15,110 bases of DNA from JAGXLP01 sp042218715 (GCA_042218715.1 JBDGQU010000026.1:1-15110), one strand, 5' to 3'. Shown: positions 1 through 7,784, counted from the stretch's first letter. Numbers and translations are program-made. Notes: generated from the sequence alone by a model not told the origin.

Positions 1-54
1 GTGAATTATTTTGTAGCATCTAATACAAAACTCCGATAGAAAATTAGTACTCGA

Positions 55-86
55 TTGAGCATAATTCCCTTGAAGAGTTTTAATAT
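55..86 (+). promoter_or_regulatory. Possible weak promoter for the DUF6544 / phosphatase operon
   Basis: A TTGAGC box at 55-60 and a TAATAT box at 81-86 lie upstream of the first plus-strand gene. The 20-nt spacing is longer than the usual 16-18, so this is only a candidate. A second TTGAGA at 96-101 has no well-placed partner. No other convincing promoter is visible before position 171, and 1-170 contains no gene. Confidence 0.25.
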
Positions 87-124
87 TTCGTACAGTTGAG
101 AAAATTACGAACCAAGAATATGGG

Positions 125-157
125 TGGGTGAGGCGAAAATCACCGAGAAATCACCCA
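125..157 (+). promoter_or_regulatory. Inverted repeat just upstream of the ribosome binding site
   Basis: TGGGTGA (125-131) and TCACCCA (151-157) are perfect 7-base complements separated by 19 nt. The second arm ends 3 nt before the AAGGAGGG ribosome site of the gene at 171. In RNA this could form a hairpin next to the start and affect translation. It could equally be a small operator. Function is inferred from position only. Confidence 0.35.
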
Positions 158-170
158 GAAGGAGGGAATC

Positions 171-1022
171 ATGTGGTGGAAGGCAACTGTAGCAATCCTG
201 GGCCTTGTAATCGCGTTGGGAATTACGCTGGTTTACGTGGACAAGGGATTATTTAATAGAAAAGTAGAGAAAGAAGTTAAAGAACTTTTTGAAAGTGCTG
301 AAACCGGAGAGAGGGAAGTAATAACTGAAGAGGACCTTAATGGTTTACCAGAACCCGTTCAACGGCATTTAAGGTACGCAGGGGTAATTGGGAGGAAGAA
401 AATACGGACAGTCCGGTTAAAACAGGAAGGGCGCTTCCGACAGGGGAAAAGTGGTTCATGGATGAACTTTGAAGCGGAACAGTATTATACTACCGAGCCA
501 CCTGGATTTATCTGGAAGACTGATATGAATTTCCTTCCGCTAGTGTCTGTCATTGGCCGAGACAAATACTATAAGGGTAAGGGGAACATGCTGATTAAGC
601 TTCCTCCGTTTATCAAAATAGCGGATGCGAAAGGTGACAAAATCGATCAGGGAACCCTTGTAAGGTACTTGAACGAGGTTATGTGGTTTCCCACTGCTTA
701 TTTGAGTGACTACATTAGCTGGGAATCGATCGACTCCAACTCAGCCAGAGCGATAATGACGGATCATGGAACCACCGTGTCCGCGGTGCTACACTTTGAT
801 AAAAGTGGAAGATTGGTTAATTTTGTTGCGGAACGCTACTATATGGCAGGGGGCGAAACGTCTCTTGAGACCTGGTCTACACCTATTGAGGAGTACGGCG
901 AAAGGAACGGATTACGAATTCCGATAAAGGGGAAAGGCGTCTGGAAACTTGATTCGGGTGATTTTACCTACATAGAATTAGAGGTTACCGAGCTGGAATA
1001 CGGTGTGCCCAAAGGGTACTAA
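171..1022 (+). CDS. Membrane-anchored DUF6544-like protein of unknown function
   Basis: 283 residues. Residues 4-24 form a hydrophobic segment (uncleaved signal anchor or single membrane helix), followed by a charged linker. The soluble part has a PEPVQRHLRYAGVIG stretch (about 60-74) and several aromatic, beta-rich segments ending in a conserved-looking ELEVTELEYG. This layout (N-terminal helix, the 'lP.pVqryl...g' motif, then a beta domain) matches what I remember of the DUF6544 family, whose function is unknown. The ATG has a strong AAGGAGGG site at 159-166. The stop overlaps the next ATG by one base (TAATG), so the two are probably translated together. The protein probably faces the outside of the membrane. 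The family call comes from memory of the motif, not a search. Confidence 0.7.
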   Translation: MWWKATVAILGLVIALGITLVYVDKGLFNRKVEKEVKELFESAETGEREVITEEDLNGLPEPVQRHLRYAGVIGRKKIRTVRLKQEGRFRQGKSGSWMNFEAEQYYTTEPPGFIWKTDMNFLPLVSVIGRDKYYKGKGNMLIKLPPFIKIADAKGDKIDQGTLVRYLNEVMWFPTAYLSDYISWESIDSNSARAIMTDHGTTVSAVLHFDKSGRLVNFVAERYYMAGGETSLETWSTPIEEYGERNGLRIPIKGKGVWKLDSGDFTYIELEVTELEYGVPKGY

Positions 1023-1450
1023 TGAAGGAAGGCGAATCTAAACGATGTGTGGCTTTCGTGTGCGTGCAAAATGCCGGAAGGAGCCAGATGGCCGCAGCTT
1101 TTGCGCGAAGGAAAGTGGGAGAGGAGGATCTGTCACTGGAGATAATTTCCGGCGGAACTAATCCCGCCGATTCAGTTCACGAAGTAGTCGTTGAGGCTAT
1201 GAAGGAACGGGATTTCGACCTTTCCGAAAATAAGCCTCAAATGGTAAAATCGGATGAACTTGAAGACTGTGAGTACGTAATAACCATGGGCTGTTCGGCA
1301 AACAACGTGTGTCCAGCGACCTGGGATGGCACGGATCTCGAATGGGATCTGGACGATCCGGGGGAAGCGGAACTGGAAAAAGTCAGGAAAATCAGAGACG
1401 AAATTGAATCCAGAGTTGATTCTCTGCTGAAAGACTTCCTCGGCAGATAA
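1022..1450 (+). CDS. Arsenate reductase / low-molecular-weight protein tyrosine phosphatase family protein
   Basis: 142 residues. The N-terminal loop C14-V-Q-N-A-G-R20-S is the CX5R(S) signature of low-molecular-weight phosphatases and thioredoxin-coupled arsenate reductases. C91 and C97 further on, in a GCSANNVCP context followed by a W-x-L-D-D-P segment, match the Cys triad of ArsC-type reductases, so arsenate reduction is more likely than tyrosine dephosphorylation. The length fits the family (130-145). It is coupled to the gene before it by a one-base stop/start overlap. There is no arsR, arsB or acr3 nearby, so an arsenic role is not supported by context. The FVCVQNAGRSQMA sequence resembles haloarchaeal homologues as I remember them, which may hint at transfer or shared salt adaptation. 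Confidence 0.85.
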   Translation: MKEGESKRCVAFVCVQNAGRSQMAAAFARRKVGEEDLSLEIISGGTNPADSVHEVVVEAMKERDFDLSENKPQMVKSDELEDCEYVITMGCSANNVCPATWDGTDLEWDLDDPGEAELEKVRKIRDEIESRVDSLLKDFLGR

Positions 1451-1525
1451 GATTAATTGGTAGACCATGACAGGGTGAAGAAATGGACTAATTATTTTAT
1501 CAATCTAAGGGGAGGAACAAATAAA

Positions 1526-1711
1526 TTGACAGAAGAAAAAGGAAAGACAACGGTCCAGCTAGGTGGCGGTTCCTATGGACTTATTGGAATTGGTATCGGT
1601 CTTGCTGCCTCACATTTGGGGTATTCAATATTCACTTCAATTATCTGGGGAATATTTTGGCCGGTTCCATTTGGATATTGGTTGCTAAAAGCACTGCATA
1701 GCGTTGCTTAG
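1526..1711 (+). CDS. Small membrane protein (about 61 residues), unknown function
   Basis: The open frame begins at a TTG at 1457 with no ribosome site. A TTG at 1526 lies 9 nt after GGGGAGG (1510-1516), so I take 1526 as the start. The product begins with a short charged segment (MTEEKGKTTV). A Gly-rich hydrophobic stretch (about residues 13-30) and a second hydrophobic, Trp-rich stretch (about 33-56) then suggest two membrane helices or a helical hairpin. I do not recognise the family. It sits 75 bases after the phosphatase-like gene and 25 bases before the polytopic membrane protein, so all four plus-strand genes may be co-transcribed. If the 1457 start is used, the protein has 84 residues. 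Confidence 0.6.
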   Translation: MTEEKGKTTVQLGGGSYGLIGIGIGLAASHLGYSIFTSIIWGIFWPVPFGYWLLKALHSVA

Positions 1712-1736
1712 TAACCCGGAAAGCGGTGATTGATCG

Positions 1737-2579
1737 GTGGTAAATTTTAAGAATATTTCGAATCTTAGCCGCCCCCTGGATACTGATTATCCGAGTAATG
1801 TGTTTATTTTGGTTATTTCCTCTGCTTCGCTTCTCGGGTTCGGTATTTATTCTTGGCTCTCTGGAGAATCGGCTTTATGGTCCATCGTTTTCGGCGCAAA
1901 AGCTTTCCTTTCGGTCTTTTTAGCCTGGGCTCTTTGTAGAGAGATTGATCCTGATCGACCTCTTGCAGCCGGGCTAGCCGCAATTGGACAGGTTATCGTG
2001 ATTTGGGTCACCAATGTACCGAATCTTCTTTTAACCTTTTGGGCTCTGATTATCTTCCGGGTGTTAAACAGGTCTACCGGATTGAAAGCTGGACTGGCAG
2101 ATATTGTTCTTGTTTCCGCGTTATCCATGTGGCTGGGGTTCGAGCTAGCCTGGGTTATACCGGGAGTAAGCGCGGTGATCTTACTCCTGGACGGGCTTAT
2201 GTTGAACCCGAACCGGAAAAACTTGGTTCCGGGTATATTACTGATAGGGGAGGCAATTTATTTAGTAGTCAATAATCCGGACATCTGGATCGGCTTCGTA
2301 GATTATCCCGCTAAACTGGGATTGGTTTTGGGGATATCTCTTACTTTCCTATTCGGTATCTCCAGGTATAGAACTGTTACCTCCGGGAATGATAAAACGA
2401 ATGAGCCTCTGTCTCCCTCCCGAGTTCAGCTTACCCAGTTTATGGCAGTCTCGGTTGCCCTTCTCTTACCGTTGTGGACAAGGGTATATGGATTCCATCA
2501 ATCTACAACATTTTGGCCTGTACTTGGCGGGTCTTCCTTTATTAACTTGATTGGTTTCTTTAGTACCAGATTTTTTTAG
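1737..2579 (+). CDS. Polytopic membrane protein of unknown function
   Basis: 280 residues, mostly hydrophobic. I count about seven to eight likely membrane helices, near residues 22-42, 47-66, 76-104 (perhaps a pair), 118-152 (perhaps a pair), 164-179, 190-208, 231-247 and 262-278. Charged loops are short, and the longest polar one is near 210-230. There is no ABC, MFS or other motif I can name. The start is GTG, preceded directly by an in-frame TGA, so no longer form exists. Its ribosome site is weak (GGAAAGCGGTGA region), which suggests low expression or coupling to the small membrane gene before it. No terminator is visible after the stop. Confidence 0.7.
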   Translation: MVNFKNISNLSRPLDTDYPSNVFILVISSASLLGFGIYSWLSGESALWSIVFGAKAFLSVFLAWALCREIDPDRPLAAGLAAIGQVIVIWVTNVPNLLLTFWALIIFRVLNRSTGLKAGLADIVLVSALSMWLGFELAWVIPGVSAVILLLDGLMLNPNRKNLVPGILLIGEAIYLVVNNPDIWIGFVDYPAKLGLVLGISLTFLFGISRYRTVTSGNDKTNEPLSPSRVQLTQFMAVSVALLLPLWTRVYGFHQSTTFWPVLGGSSFINLIGFFSTRFF

Positions 2580-2585
2580 TTAGAC

Positions 2586-2614
2586 TTGCAATTTTGCCCG
2601 GAAAACTTTATATT
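2586..2614 (+). promoter_or_regulatory. Sigma70-type promoter of the cold-shock gene
   Basis: TTGCAA (2586-2591) and TATATT (2609-2614) are separated by exactly 17 nt, a good housekeeping-sigma promoter. Transcription should start near 2620, giving a leader of about 170 nt before the csp ATG. The AT-rich part also looks like an archaeal TATA box, but the -35 box, the spacing and the downstream intrinsic terminator favour a bacterial promoter. Confidence 0.6.
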
Positions 2615-2619
2615 TAACC

Positions 2620-2790
2620 TGTCTGCAGTATAGAAACATAAGATAGTATTTAGGATTCAGTAGAATCAGTAAACGTTATTTCTAAGAAAAATGGCTGTAC
2701 CATGCTTCACAGTTTTATGTAGATGTTACTCTACCTTGTGTGGCTAGAAGGACAGTCAAATATTAGCAGACAAGGAGGGTTTTTTTAATT
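2620..2790 (+). promoter_or_regulatory. Long, structured 5' leader of the cold-shock gene
   Basis: This stretch has no convincing gene. It contains small perfect hairpins: GATTC/GAATC at 2654-2667 with an AGTA loop, and GTAGA/TCTAC at 2719-2734. It ends in AAGGAGGG (2772-2779), 11 nt from the ATG and followed by a run of T. Long, foldable leaders that change with temperature are known for cspA-type genes in other bacteria. That this one acts as a thermosensor is inference. Confidence 0.45.
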
Positions 2791-2991
2791 ATGGCTACAG
2801 GCACAGTCAAGTGGTTCGATGATGACAAAGGATTTGGCTTTATCGAGCAGGAAGACGGCGAGGACGCTTTTGCCCACTATTCTGAAATAGTAGGCGAAGG
2901 CTATAAATCGTTAGAGGAAGGACAGGAAGTATCGTTTGACCTCGAAGAAGGCGAAAAAGGACCTAAAGCGTTAAACGTAGAGGTCGTATAG
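2791..2991 (+). CDS. csp: Cold-shock domain protein (CspA family)
   Basis: 66 residues, the normal length of a single cold-shock domain. It has the N-terminal GTVKWFDDDKGFGFI segment, with the RNP1 motif KGFGFI near residues 13-18, and an RNP2 region DAFAHYSEI where most relatives have DVFVHYSAI. It binds single-stranded RNA/DNA as a chaperone in the cytoplasm. It is unusually acidic (many Glu/Asp, including EQEDGED and LEEGEKG), which fits a salt-adapted host. The gene is monocistronic, with its own promoter upstream and a strong terminator directly downstream. Confidence 0.95.
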   Translation: MATGTVKWFDDDKGFGFIEQEDGEDAFAHYSEIVGEGYKSLEEGQEVSFDLEEGEKGPKALNVEVV

Positions 2992-3027
2992 TTTCTTAAA
3001 CGATAACTAACACACACTAAATATATT

Positions 3028-3059
3028 GGCCACGGGTAGTTTTACCCGTGGCCTTTTTT
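3028..3059 (+). terminator. Rho-independent terminator of the cold-shock gene
   Basis: GGCCACGGGTA (3028-3038) and TACCCGTGGCC (3043-3053) form a perfect 11-bp stem with a GTTT loop, followed by six T (3054-3059). This is a textbook intrinsic terminator on the plus strand. Read from the other strand, the same stem lies about 85 nt past the acsA stop and is followed by AATATATTT. It may therefore also end the convergent acs operon, less efficiently. Confidence 0.93.
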
Positions 3060-3137
3060 CGTTTCCACCCTTTTACCAATTTGTTATCCTTCACTCCTCC
3101 CCGGATTACCTAACGACGGGGAAACATTTAACCTTAA

Positions 3138-5066
3138 TTAGCTAGCTTTCGAGTACATGGGCGATTTCAATCCGAGTTCCTCTCTTTTGGACTTTATGTG
3201 ATCGATCATGAGGTGGGCTCCCTTTTTCGGATCCTGCTCAAAGGCGAACTTCCCACCTACCAGGTCTTCAATTCCGTCCGTCAGGTAATTCATAACGTTC
3301 TCAGAACCTGTAACCGGGAAAGGTTTGTTGAGAAGGGTAAAGACTCCCGAAGCGACAAAATAGAATCCTATCGAAACTGCTTTTTCGCTCATCCATTCCG
3401 GCGCGGCTCCGGCAACCGGAAGATCGGAAATATCGTCCCCCAATCCTCCCTCGGCGACCATATTGCTCAGTAGGGTGAGAATTCTACTGTTGTCAACGCA
3501 AGAACCGACGTGAAGGACGGGTGGCATGCCGACGGCTCGACAGACTTCCTCGAGACCTTCTCCGGCCAAATCGAAGGCAACCTCTGGTTTCATCAGACCG
3601 GCCTTTCCACCAGCTATTGCGGAACAACCAGTTGATACGACCAGAACGTCGTTCCTTATTAATTCCTTAACCATTTCGGTGTGATTGTAGTCGTGACATG
3701 TGTCAGGGTTATTACACCCGACTACCCCGGCCGCTCCCAGAAGACGGCCATCTATGATTGCGTCGTTAAGAGGCCTATAGGTTGACCGATAGGTACCTCC
3801 CAGGAAGTTAAATACGGATTCCGACGTAAAGCCGCCGACTAGATCCTCTTTCTCGTCGGTGGAGGTCAACTTCTCCGGTTCCCTGTTCTCGAAGTTCTCT
3901 ACACCTTTTCTAACTATCTGTTTTGCAGTTTCGAGAGCGTTTTCTTCGGAAAACTCTTTGTGTTCCACGCCCGGGAATTTAGCTTTGGGCGAAGTGCTAA
4001 CCAGGTCCGTATGGAAGCTTTTAGCCGATTCCGAAAGTGCGGGCATTATGCACTGTACGTCAACCATCATCAGATCAACCATACCGGTCATTATTGCTAA
4101 TTCCTGCTGGAGAAAATTCCCCGCTATAGGCACACCGTGCCGCATAAGGATTTCGTTAGCGGTACAGCATATGCCAGCTACATTTATATCGTCCGCACCT
4201 TTATCGCGTGCAAGCTCTACCAATTCGGGGTCTCGAGATGCTTCAACGAACATCTCGGAAAGGGCTGGTTCGTGCCCGTGAACGATAAGGTTGACAGAAT
4301 CTTCTTCGAGCACTCCAAGGTTTACTTTAGCCTGTAGTGGTTCAGGTGTGTCAAACAGCACGTCCTGGATATCGGTAGCGATCATGGTTCCGCCCCAGCC
4401 GTCACTCAGAGCGCAGCGGAGGCCCTGTTTAATAACGTGCCGATAGTCCGTGTCCACGCCCATGTGAGTCCTGTGCATTGTTTCTACTACTTCTCTGTCA
4501 ATACCTCTGGGCAGAAGCCCTTCTTCCTTCCATAGTTCGTATCTTTCATCCGGAGCCCTTTCCGCTAAAGTTATAGAGCCTTCTTGATTGCCGAATTCAT
4601 CCAGGCTCTCTTCTGCCACTTTTTTTGCCAGTCGCTCACTTTTGCCGTTACCATCTCCTATACCAAAATCATTAGCTAGTTTTCGTAATTTCTCTCGGTC
4701 CTTTATCTGGTAATCCGGGTCCTCTCCTTCTACTGCCTCCAGTAAAGTATGGACCACATCACGACCGTGGTCCGAGTGGGCGGCCGAGCCACCTGCAATC
4801 ATCCGGACAAGATTTCTCGCCGCAATTGTGTCAGCCGTGGCTCCACATACGCCGGTGTCGGATTTCCCTGGAATTATCCTGCACGGCCCCATACTACAGA
4901 TTCGGCAGCATATACCTTCCTCACCAAAATTACACTGCGGTTGCATGTCGTCGTATCTATTCCAGGCTGACTGTAGATCGTCCTCTTCTTCTACAACACC
5001 CAGAATTTCTTGTGAAGCAGGGTCTGCACTTTTCTGACCGTTTCCTTCTTGTTCTTTATCGGGCAT
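3138..5066 (-). CDS. acsA: Carbon monoxide dehydrogenase, Ni-Fe catalytic subunit
   Basis: 642 residues (also called CooS). It catalyses reversible CO2 + 2e- to CO + H2O, and in this operon supplies CO to acetyl-CoA synthase. All ligands are visible. C45 and C53 fit the D-cluster, and C54, C57, C62 and C74 the B-cluster, in a CX7CCX2CX4C array. H265, C300 (C301 beside it), C339, C451, C481 and C523 fit the nickel C-cluster. The N-terminal 40 residues are an acidic, low-complexity extension. The ATG follows a strong GGAGGGAGGAG site. It is the last gene of the operon, 56 bases after acsE with a hairpin in the gap. In the Moorella cluster, as I recall it, acsA stands beside acsB instead. Annotation as CODH is secure. 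Whether it forms the AcsA2B2 complex is inferred from context. Confidence 0.97.
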   Translation of the reverse strand: MPDKEQEGNGQKSADPASQEILGVVEEEDDLQSAWNRYDDMQPQCNFGEEGICCRICSMGPCRIIPGKSDTGVCGATADTIAARNLVRMIAGGSAAHSDHGRDVVHTLLEAVEGEDPDYQIKDREKLRKLANDFGIGDGNGKSERLAKKVAEESLDEFGNQEGSITLAERAPDERYELWKEEGLLPRGIDREVVETMHRTHMGVDTDYRHVIKQGLRCALSDGWGGTMIATDIQDVLFDTPEPLQAKVNLGVLEEDSVNLIVHGHEPALSEMFVEASRDPELVELARDKGADDINVAGICCTANEILMRHGVPIAGNFLQQELAIMTGMVDLMMVDVQCIMPALSESAKSFHTDLVSTSPKAKFPGVEHKEFSEENALETAKQIVRKGVENFENREPEKLTSTDEKEDLVGGFTSESVFNFLGGTYRSTYRPLNDAIIDGRLLGAAGVVGCNNPDTCHDYNHTEMVKELIRNDVLVVSTGCSAIAGGKAGLMKPEVAFDLAGEGLEEVCRAVGMPPVLHVGSCVDNSRILTLLSNMVAEGGLGDDISDLPVAGAAPEWMSEKAVSIGFYFVASGVFTLLNKPFPVTGSENVMNYLTDGIEDLVGGKFAFEQDPKKGAHLMIDHIKSKREELGLKSPMYSKAS

Positions 5067-5094
5067 ATCTCCTCCCTCCGTAGATCAGCTTTTA

Positions 5095-5112
5095 CCTCGG
5101 ACTGAGCCGAGG
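5095..5112 (-). promoter_or_regulatory. Hairpin in the acsE-acsA intergenic gap
   Basis: CCTCGG (5095-5100) and CCGAGG (5107-5112) are perfect 6-bp complements with a 6-nt loop, in the 56-base gap just before the acsA ribosome site. There is no T-run after it on the minus strand, so it is not a standard terminator. It could mark an RNA processing or stabilising site that sets the level of acsA mRNA relative to the upstream genes. Confidence 0.4.
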
Positions 5113-5122
5113 GGGAATACCT

Positions 5123-5908
5123 TTAATTCATTCGATAAGTTTCCAAAAACGAGTCGTTGTAAATCTCTTCGTTCAGAATCATTTCCGCCGTGGCCACCGA
5201 TTTAATTAGTTTATCGTCTAATACGTTGCATATTGCTGCATCCAGGCCAGCGGCCATTGCCATCACTAGAAAAGTTCGGTTTATGAGGCTCTTCTCGGTC
5301 GCGTCTGAAGACATGTTGCTAATCCCCAGCGAAATATGCGGTGGGGGGTCGGATATGTTCGATATCTGGCTTATCGATTCCAGCAGGTTGGTTGCTTGTT
5401 CCTGCATGAACTTCAGGGGCATAGCGACCGGGTCTATAAACAGCTTATCCACGTCAAGTCCGTATTCGTTCGCGCTGGTGAAAATATTCGCCGCGTGCTC
5501 CAGTCTGCCATTTACGTCCTGAGGAGCTCCATCCTCTCCGCTGGTAATTCCTATGATCGAAGCGTCGTGTTCTACAGCAAGGGGCATTAGTCTGTCCAGC
5601 TTCTCGTCCTGGGCAGTTGTTGAATTTATCAACGGGTTGCCACTACAGGTTTCAAGAGCCGGTTCTACAATATCGGGATTCTGAGAATCAATCGATATCG
5701 GCGTGTCCACCGTTTCCTGAACGGTCTCAACCAACCAGATCATATCGTCCGGATCCTTTGACACTGCTCCCATATTGAGGTCTAGATAATCTGCGCCTGC
5801 GTCCGTCTGTCTATGGGCAAGGTTCTTTATCTCCTCGGGATTTCTTTCCTGGAGTGCTTGCTTTACGTCGTTGAATCCGGCGTTTATTCTTTCACCAATT
5901 AAAATCAT
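5123..5908 (-). CDS. acsE: 5-methyltetrahydrofolate:corrinoid iron-sulfur protein methyltransferase
   Basis: 261 residues from the ATG (262 if the TTG just before it is used). The ATG sits 6 nt from AGGAGG, the TTG only 3, so I prefer the ATG. It transfers the methyl group of methyl-THF to Co(I) of AcsC/AcsD. It aligns by eye with Moorella AcsE along its whole length. It starts with the pterin-binding IGERIN segment, then AxYLDLNMG, SIDSQN (Asp about 74), LINSTT, FIDP (Asp about 159), LGISNMS (Asn about 198, the residue that helps activate the methyl group in the Moorella enzyme) and the INRTFLVMAMAAGLDAAI helix. It is a TIM barrel of normal length. It lies between acsD (29 bases) and acsA (56 bases). 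Confidence 0.96.
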   Translation of the reverse strand: MILIGERINAGFNDVKQALQERNPEEIKNLAHRQTDAGADYLDLNMGAVSKDPDDMIWLVETVQETVDTPISIDSQNPDIVEPALETCSGNPLINSTTAQDEKLDRLMPLAVEHDASIIGITSGEDGAPQDVNGRLEHAANIFTSANEYGLDVDKLFIDPVAMPLKFMQEQATNLLESISQISNISDPPPHISLGISNMSSDATEKSLINRTFLVMAMAAGLDAAICNVLDDKLIKSVATAEMILNEEIYNDSFLETYRMN

Positions 5909-5937
5909 CAATTTCCTCCTTTCAAGAATACTTCGGG

Positions 5938-6912
5938 TTACTTTTTCCCGCCTTCCATTAATTTGTCAATCGTCCTGCTAACTTCCTTCATAGCTCTTGG
6001 GTGACGCATTACAACGAGGTCGGCACCTGATTGAAGGTAGGTAAAAGCAGTAGTCGCTTCCCAGGCAGGGCCTCTCTTCCCGAGATCACCCCAGTTGGGG
6101 GTTTCTTCTTCCGGTGTCCTGGCTTCTTTTGTCTTCCAAACTTCGCCCCCTATATTTGCAAGCATGGGCTGGGCCATTAATCTATCACCCTTTAAGCCTG
6201 CCAATCTGGTCCGTTCCATAATGGAATAAACGTATTCAATTCCGTAGCCCAATGCCGGGGAGTTAGGGAAAATTACTATATTCTCCAGGTCGTAACCAAC
6301 GTCCAGAGCCAGGGTATTGACCTGCTTGGCAATATTAATATCTACCGGTGATTCGGCGATAACTTTATGATTGTCGGCTTTTCCCAGAGCTGAAAGGGTC
6401 CGATAATTTTCCTCCGTGATTGTTCCCAAAAGGCAATTTTCCCCTTCCGCAGCGGGTGAGACCAGCGTGAATACTTCGTTGTCCTTTTCTTCTTCCCCGG
6501 AACCCCAGATAATTAGGGGCAAAGACGTTGCGTCCAATACCCTTTCAACGGTCTTTGTTGCCTGTTCCGGGCTTCTATCCTCACCGTAGGGGTCGCAACC
6601 TGCTAACCTCAGACACAATAGATCCGCGTCGAAATCCTCTTCACACTTTTGAGCCCACTCAACTGGATCTCCGAGCACGCCTTCGTACGGTTCCTTAAGG
6701 ATAGAGGGCCAACTCTCCGGTCGGACATCCCAGACCTCCAGAGCTAGAACCGGACGATTGGGGGTGGATCCTTCAAAGTGCAAATAGGGCATCGACGTTT
6801 CTCCGCCGATAGTAACAGTCTTGCTTCTGGTTCCTCCCTCTTTTTCCGTAGCACCAATTGTCACGCTGCTAATTTCATTTTCCCAATTCTTACTCACGTC
6901 GGGAATTTGCAT
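5938..6912 (-). CDS. acsD: Corrinoid iron-sulfur protein, small subunit
   Basis: 324 residues, the size of Moorella AcsD. With AcsC it forms the heterodimer that carries the methyl group on a cobamide between AcsE and AcsB. Recognisable segments are VTIGGE...MPYLHFEG near the N-terminus, RPVLALEVWD, LLCLRLAGCDPYG, a VIAESPVDINIAKQ stretch, NIVIFPNSPALGYGIEYVYSIMERTR, and the C-terminal RGPAWEATTAFTYLQSGAD. The small subunit is a TIM-barrel protein without its own iron-sulfur cluster, and no Cys array is seen, as expected. The ATG has a GGAGG site 9 nt upstream. It is separated from the upstream ATPase gene by 35 bases. Confidence 0.96.
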   Translation of the reverse strand: MQIPDVSKNWENEISSVTIGATEKEGGTRSKTVTIGGETSMPYLHFEGSTPNRPVLALEVWDVRPESWPSILKEPYEGVLGDPVEWAQKCEEDFDADLLCLRLAGCDPYGEDRSPEQATKTVERVLDATSLPLIIWGSGEEEKDNEVFTLVSPAAEGENCLLGTITEENYRTLSALGKADNHKVIAESPVDINIAKQVNTLALDVGYDLENIVIFPNSPALGYGIEYVYSIMERTRLAGLKGDRLMAQPMLANIGGEVWKTKEARTPEEETPNWGDLGKRGPAWEATTAFTYLQSGADLVVMRHPRAMKEVSRTIDKLMEGGKK

Positions 6913-6947
6913 AAATCGAAACCTCCGAATTTAAATTTCTTCTTAGG

Positions 6948-7784
6948 TTAATCGTTCTCTACCTGTGATAATTTTGCCGAGTCAGCAACTAATTCGTTAA
7001 CCATTTCTCTTACAGCAGTTAGCGCAGGAGAGTCGGATTCCAAACGATCTATTGGCTCCCCATTCCAGCATAGCTCAAGAACGTTTTCATCTCTGGGAAC
7101 TACACCGAGTAATTCCAGGTCGAGATCGTTGACCTTTTTTTCGGTTTCATCCGGTAATTCTCCAGGAATCCTGTTCAATACCAGATACTTCTTTCCAACT
7201 TTTATATCAAGTTCGTCAACCAGTTCTGCAATACGGCGAGCTGATTTAACCGCGACCGGGTTGCCATCGCTAGCGATTAGGAGAGCGTCTATACCCTCCG
7301 TAGTCCGGCGGGATAGATGTTCCATTCCCGCCTCGTTGTCCATAACGAGAAAGTCGTAGTTACGAGTCAGATTATTTAGATATTCTCTCAGTATGTTGTT
7401 TACGGCGCAGTAGCAACTCGGTCCTTCACCTCGACCCATAACTAATAGATCTTTACCTTGACCTTCCGAGAGTATTTGTTGTAAATGAAGTTCCATCCAT
7501 CTCTTCTTCGTCATCCCGGGCGGTACTTCCTGGCTATCCTCGAGGACCTCCGCTTCAAGCTGTCCTATAGTTCCATCTATCTCGAAACCCAGTAGTTCAT
7601 TTAGGTTAGCGTTTGGGTCGGCATCTATTGCCAGCACCGAACCCAGGTCTCTTTCTACCAGTTCCCGTATTAAAAGCCCGGAAAGGGTAGTTTTGCCGGT
7701 ACCGCCTTTTCCCGCTACCGCAATTGTTAACTTATCACCGTTTCTTTGATTCGACATTTTGTTATTCATCGTTTGATTTGTCAT
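6948..7784 (-). CDS. cooC: CooC/AcsF-type nickel-insertion ATPase (second copy)
   Basis: About 278 residues from the ATG at 7784. The frame stays open to 7817, but that would overlap the preceding gene by 56 bases. Other ATGs at 7769 (overlapping the upstream stop, ATGAATAA) and 7757 are also possible, and the conserved domain starts only after residue 18. It has a deviant Walker A GKGGTGKTT (25-33), the IDADPNANL switch segment, a C124-Y-C126 pair (CxC motif that binds nickel in CooC homologues) and a DNEAGMEHLSR Walker-B-like segment. It is an ATP-driven homodimer that loads nickel into CODH or ACS. The GEGPSCYCAVN context of the CxC differs from the other copy in this operon and resembles what I remember of AcsF-type proteins in acetogen clusters. 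Which enzyme each copy serves is not shown. Confidence 0.9.
   Translation of the reverse strand: MTNQTMNNKMSNQRNGDKLTIAVAGKGGTGKTTLSGLLIRELVERDLGSVLAIDADPNANLNELLGFEIDGTIGQLEAEVLEDSQEVPPGMTKKRWMELHLQQILSEGQGKDLLVMGRGEGPSCYCAVNNILREYLNNLTRNYDFLVMDNEAGMEHLSRRTTEGIDALLIASDGNPVAVKSARRIAELVDELDIKVGKKYLVLNRIPGELPDETEKKVNDLDLELLGVVPRDENVLELCWNGEPIDRLESDSPALTAVREMVNELVADSAKLSQVEND

Noticed and set aside
2600..2620. Archaeal TATA box and archaeal host
   Set aside because: The AT-rich CTTTATATTTAA could pass as an archaeal TATA box, as could AAGTATAAAAG near 14850. A correctly spaced -35 box, a rho-independent terminator, AGGAGG sites and the full-length bacterial AcsB favour Bacteria.
3099..3121. Terminator hairpin CCCCG/CGGGG directly after acsA
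   Set aside because: Only 5 bp with a 13-nt loop and no T-run on the minus strand. It is too weak to call beside the strong stem at 3028-3053.
3859..4281. Plus-strand open frames inside acsA, acsB and the other operon genes
   Set aside because: They lie opposite strongly conserved enzyme genes and show no recognisable protein features. They are shadows of the real minus-strand reading frames.
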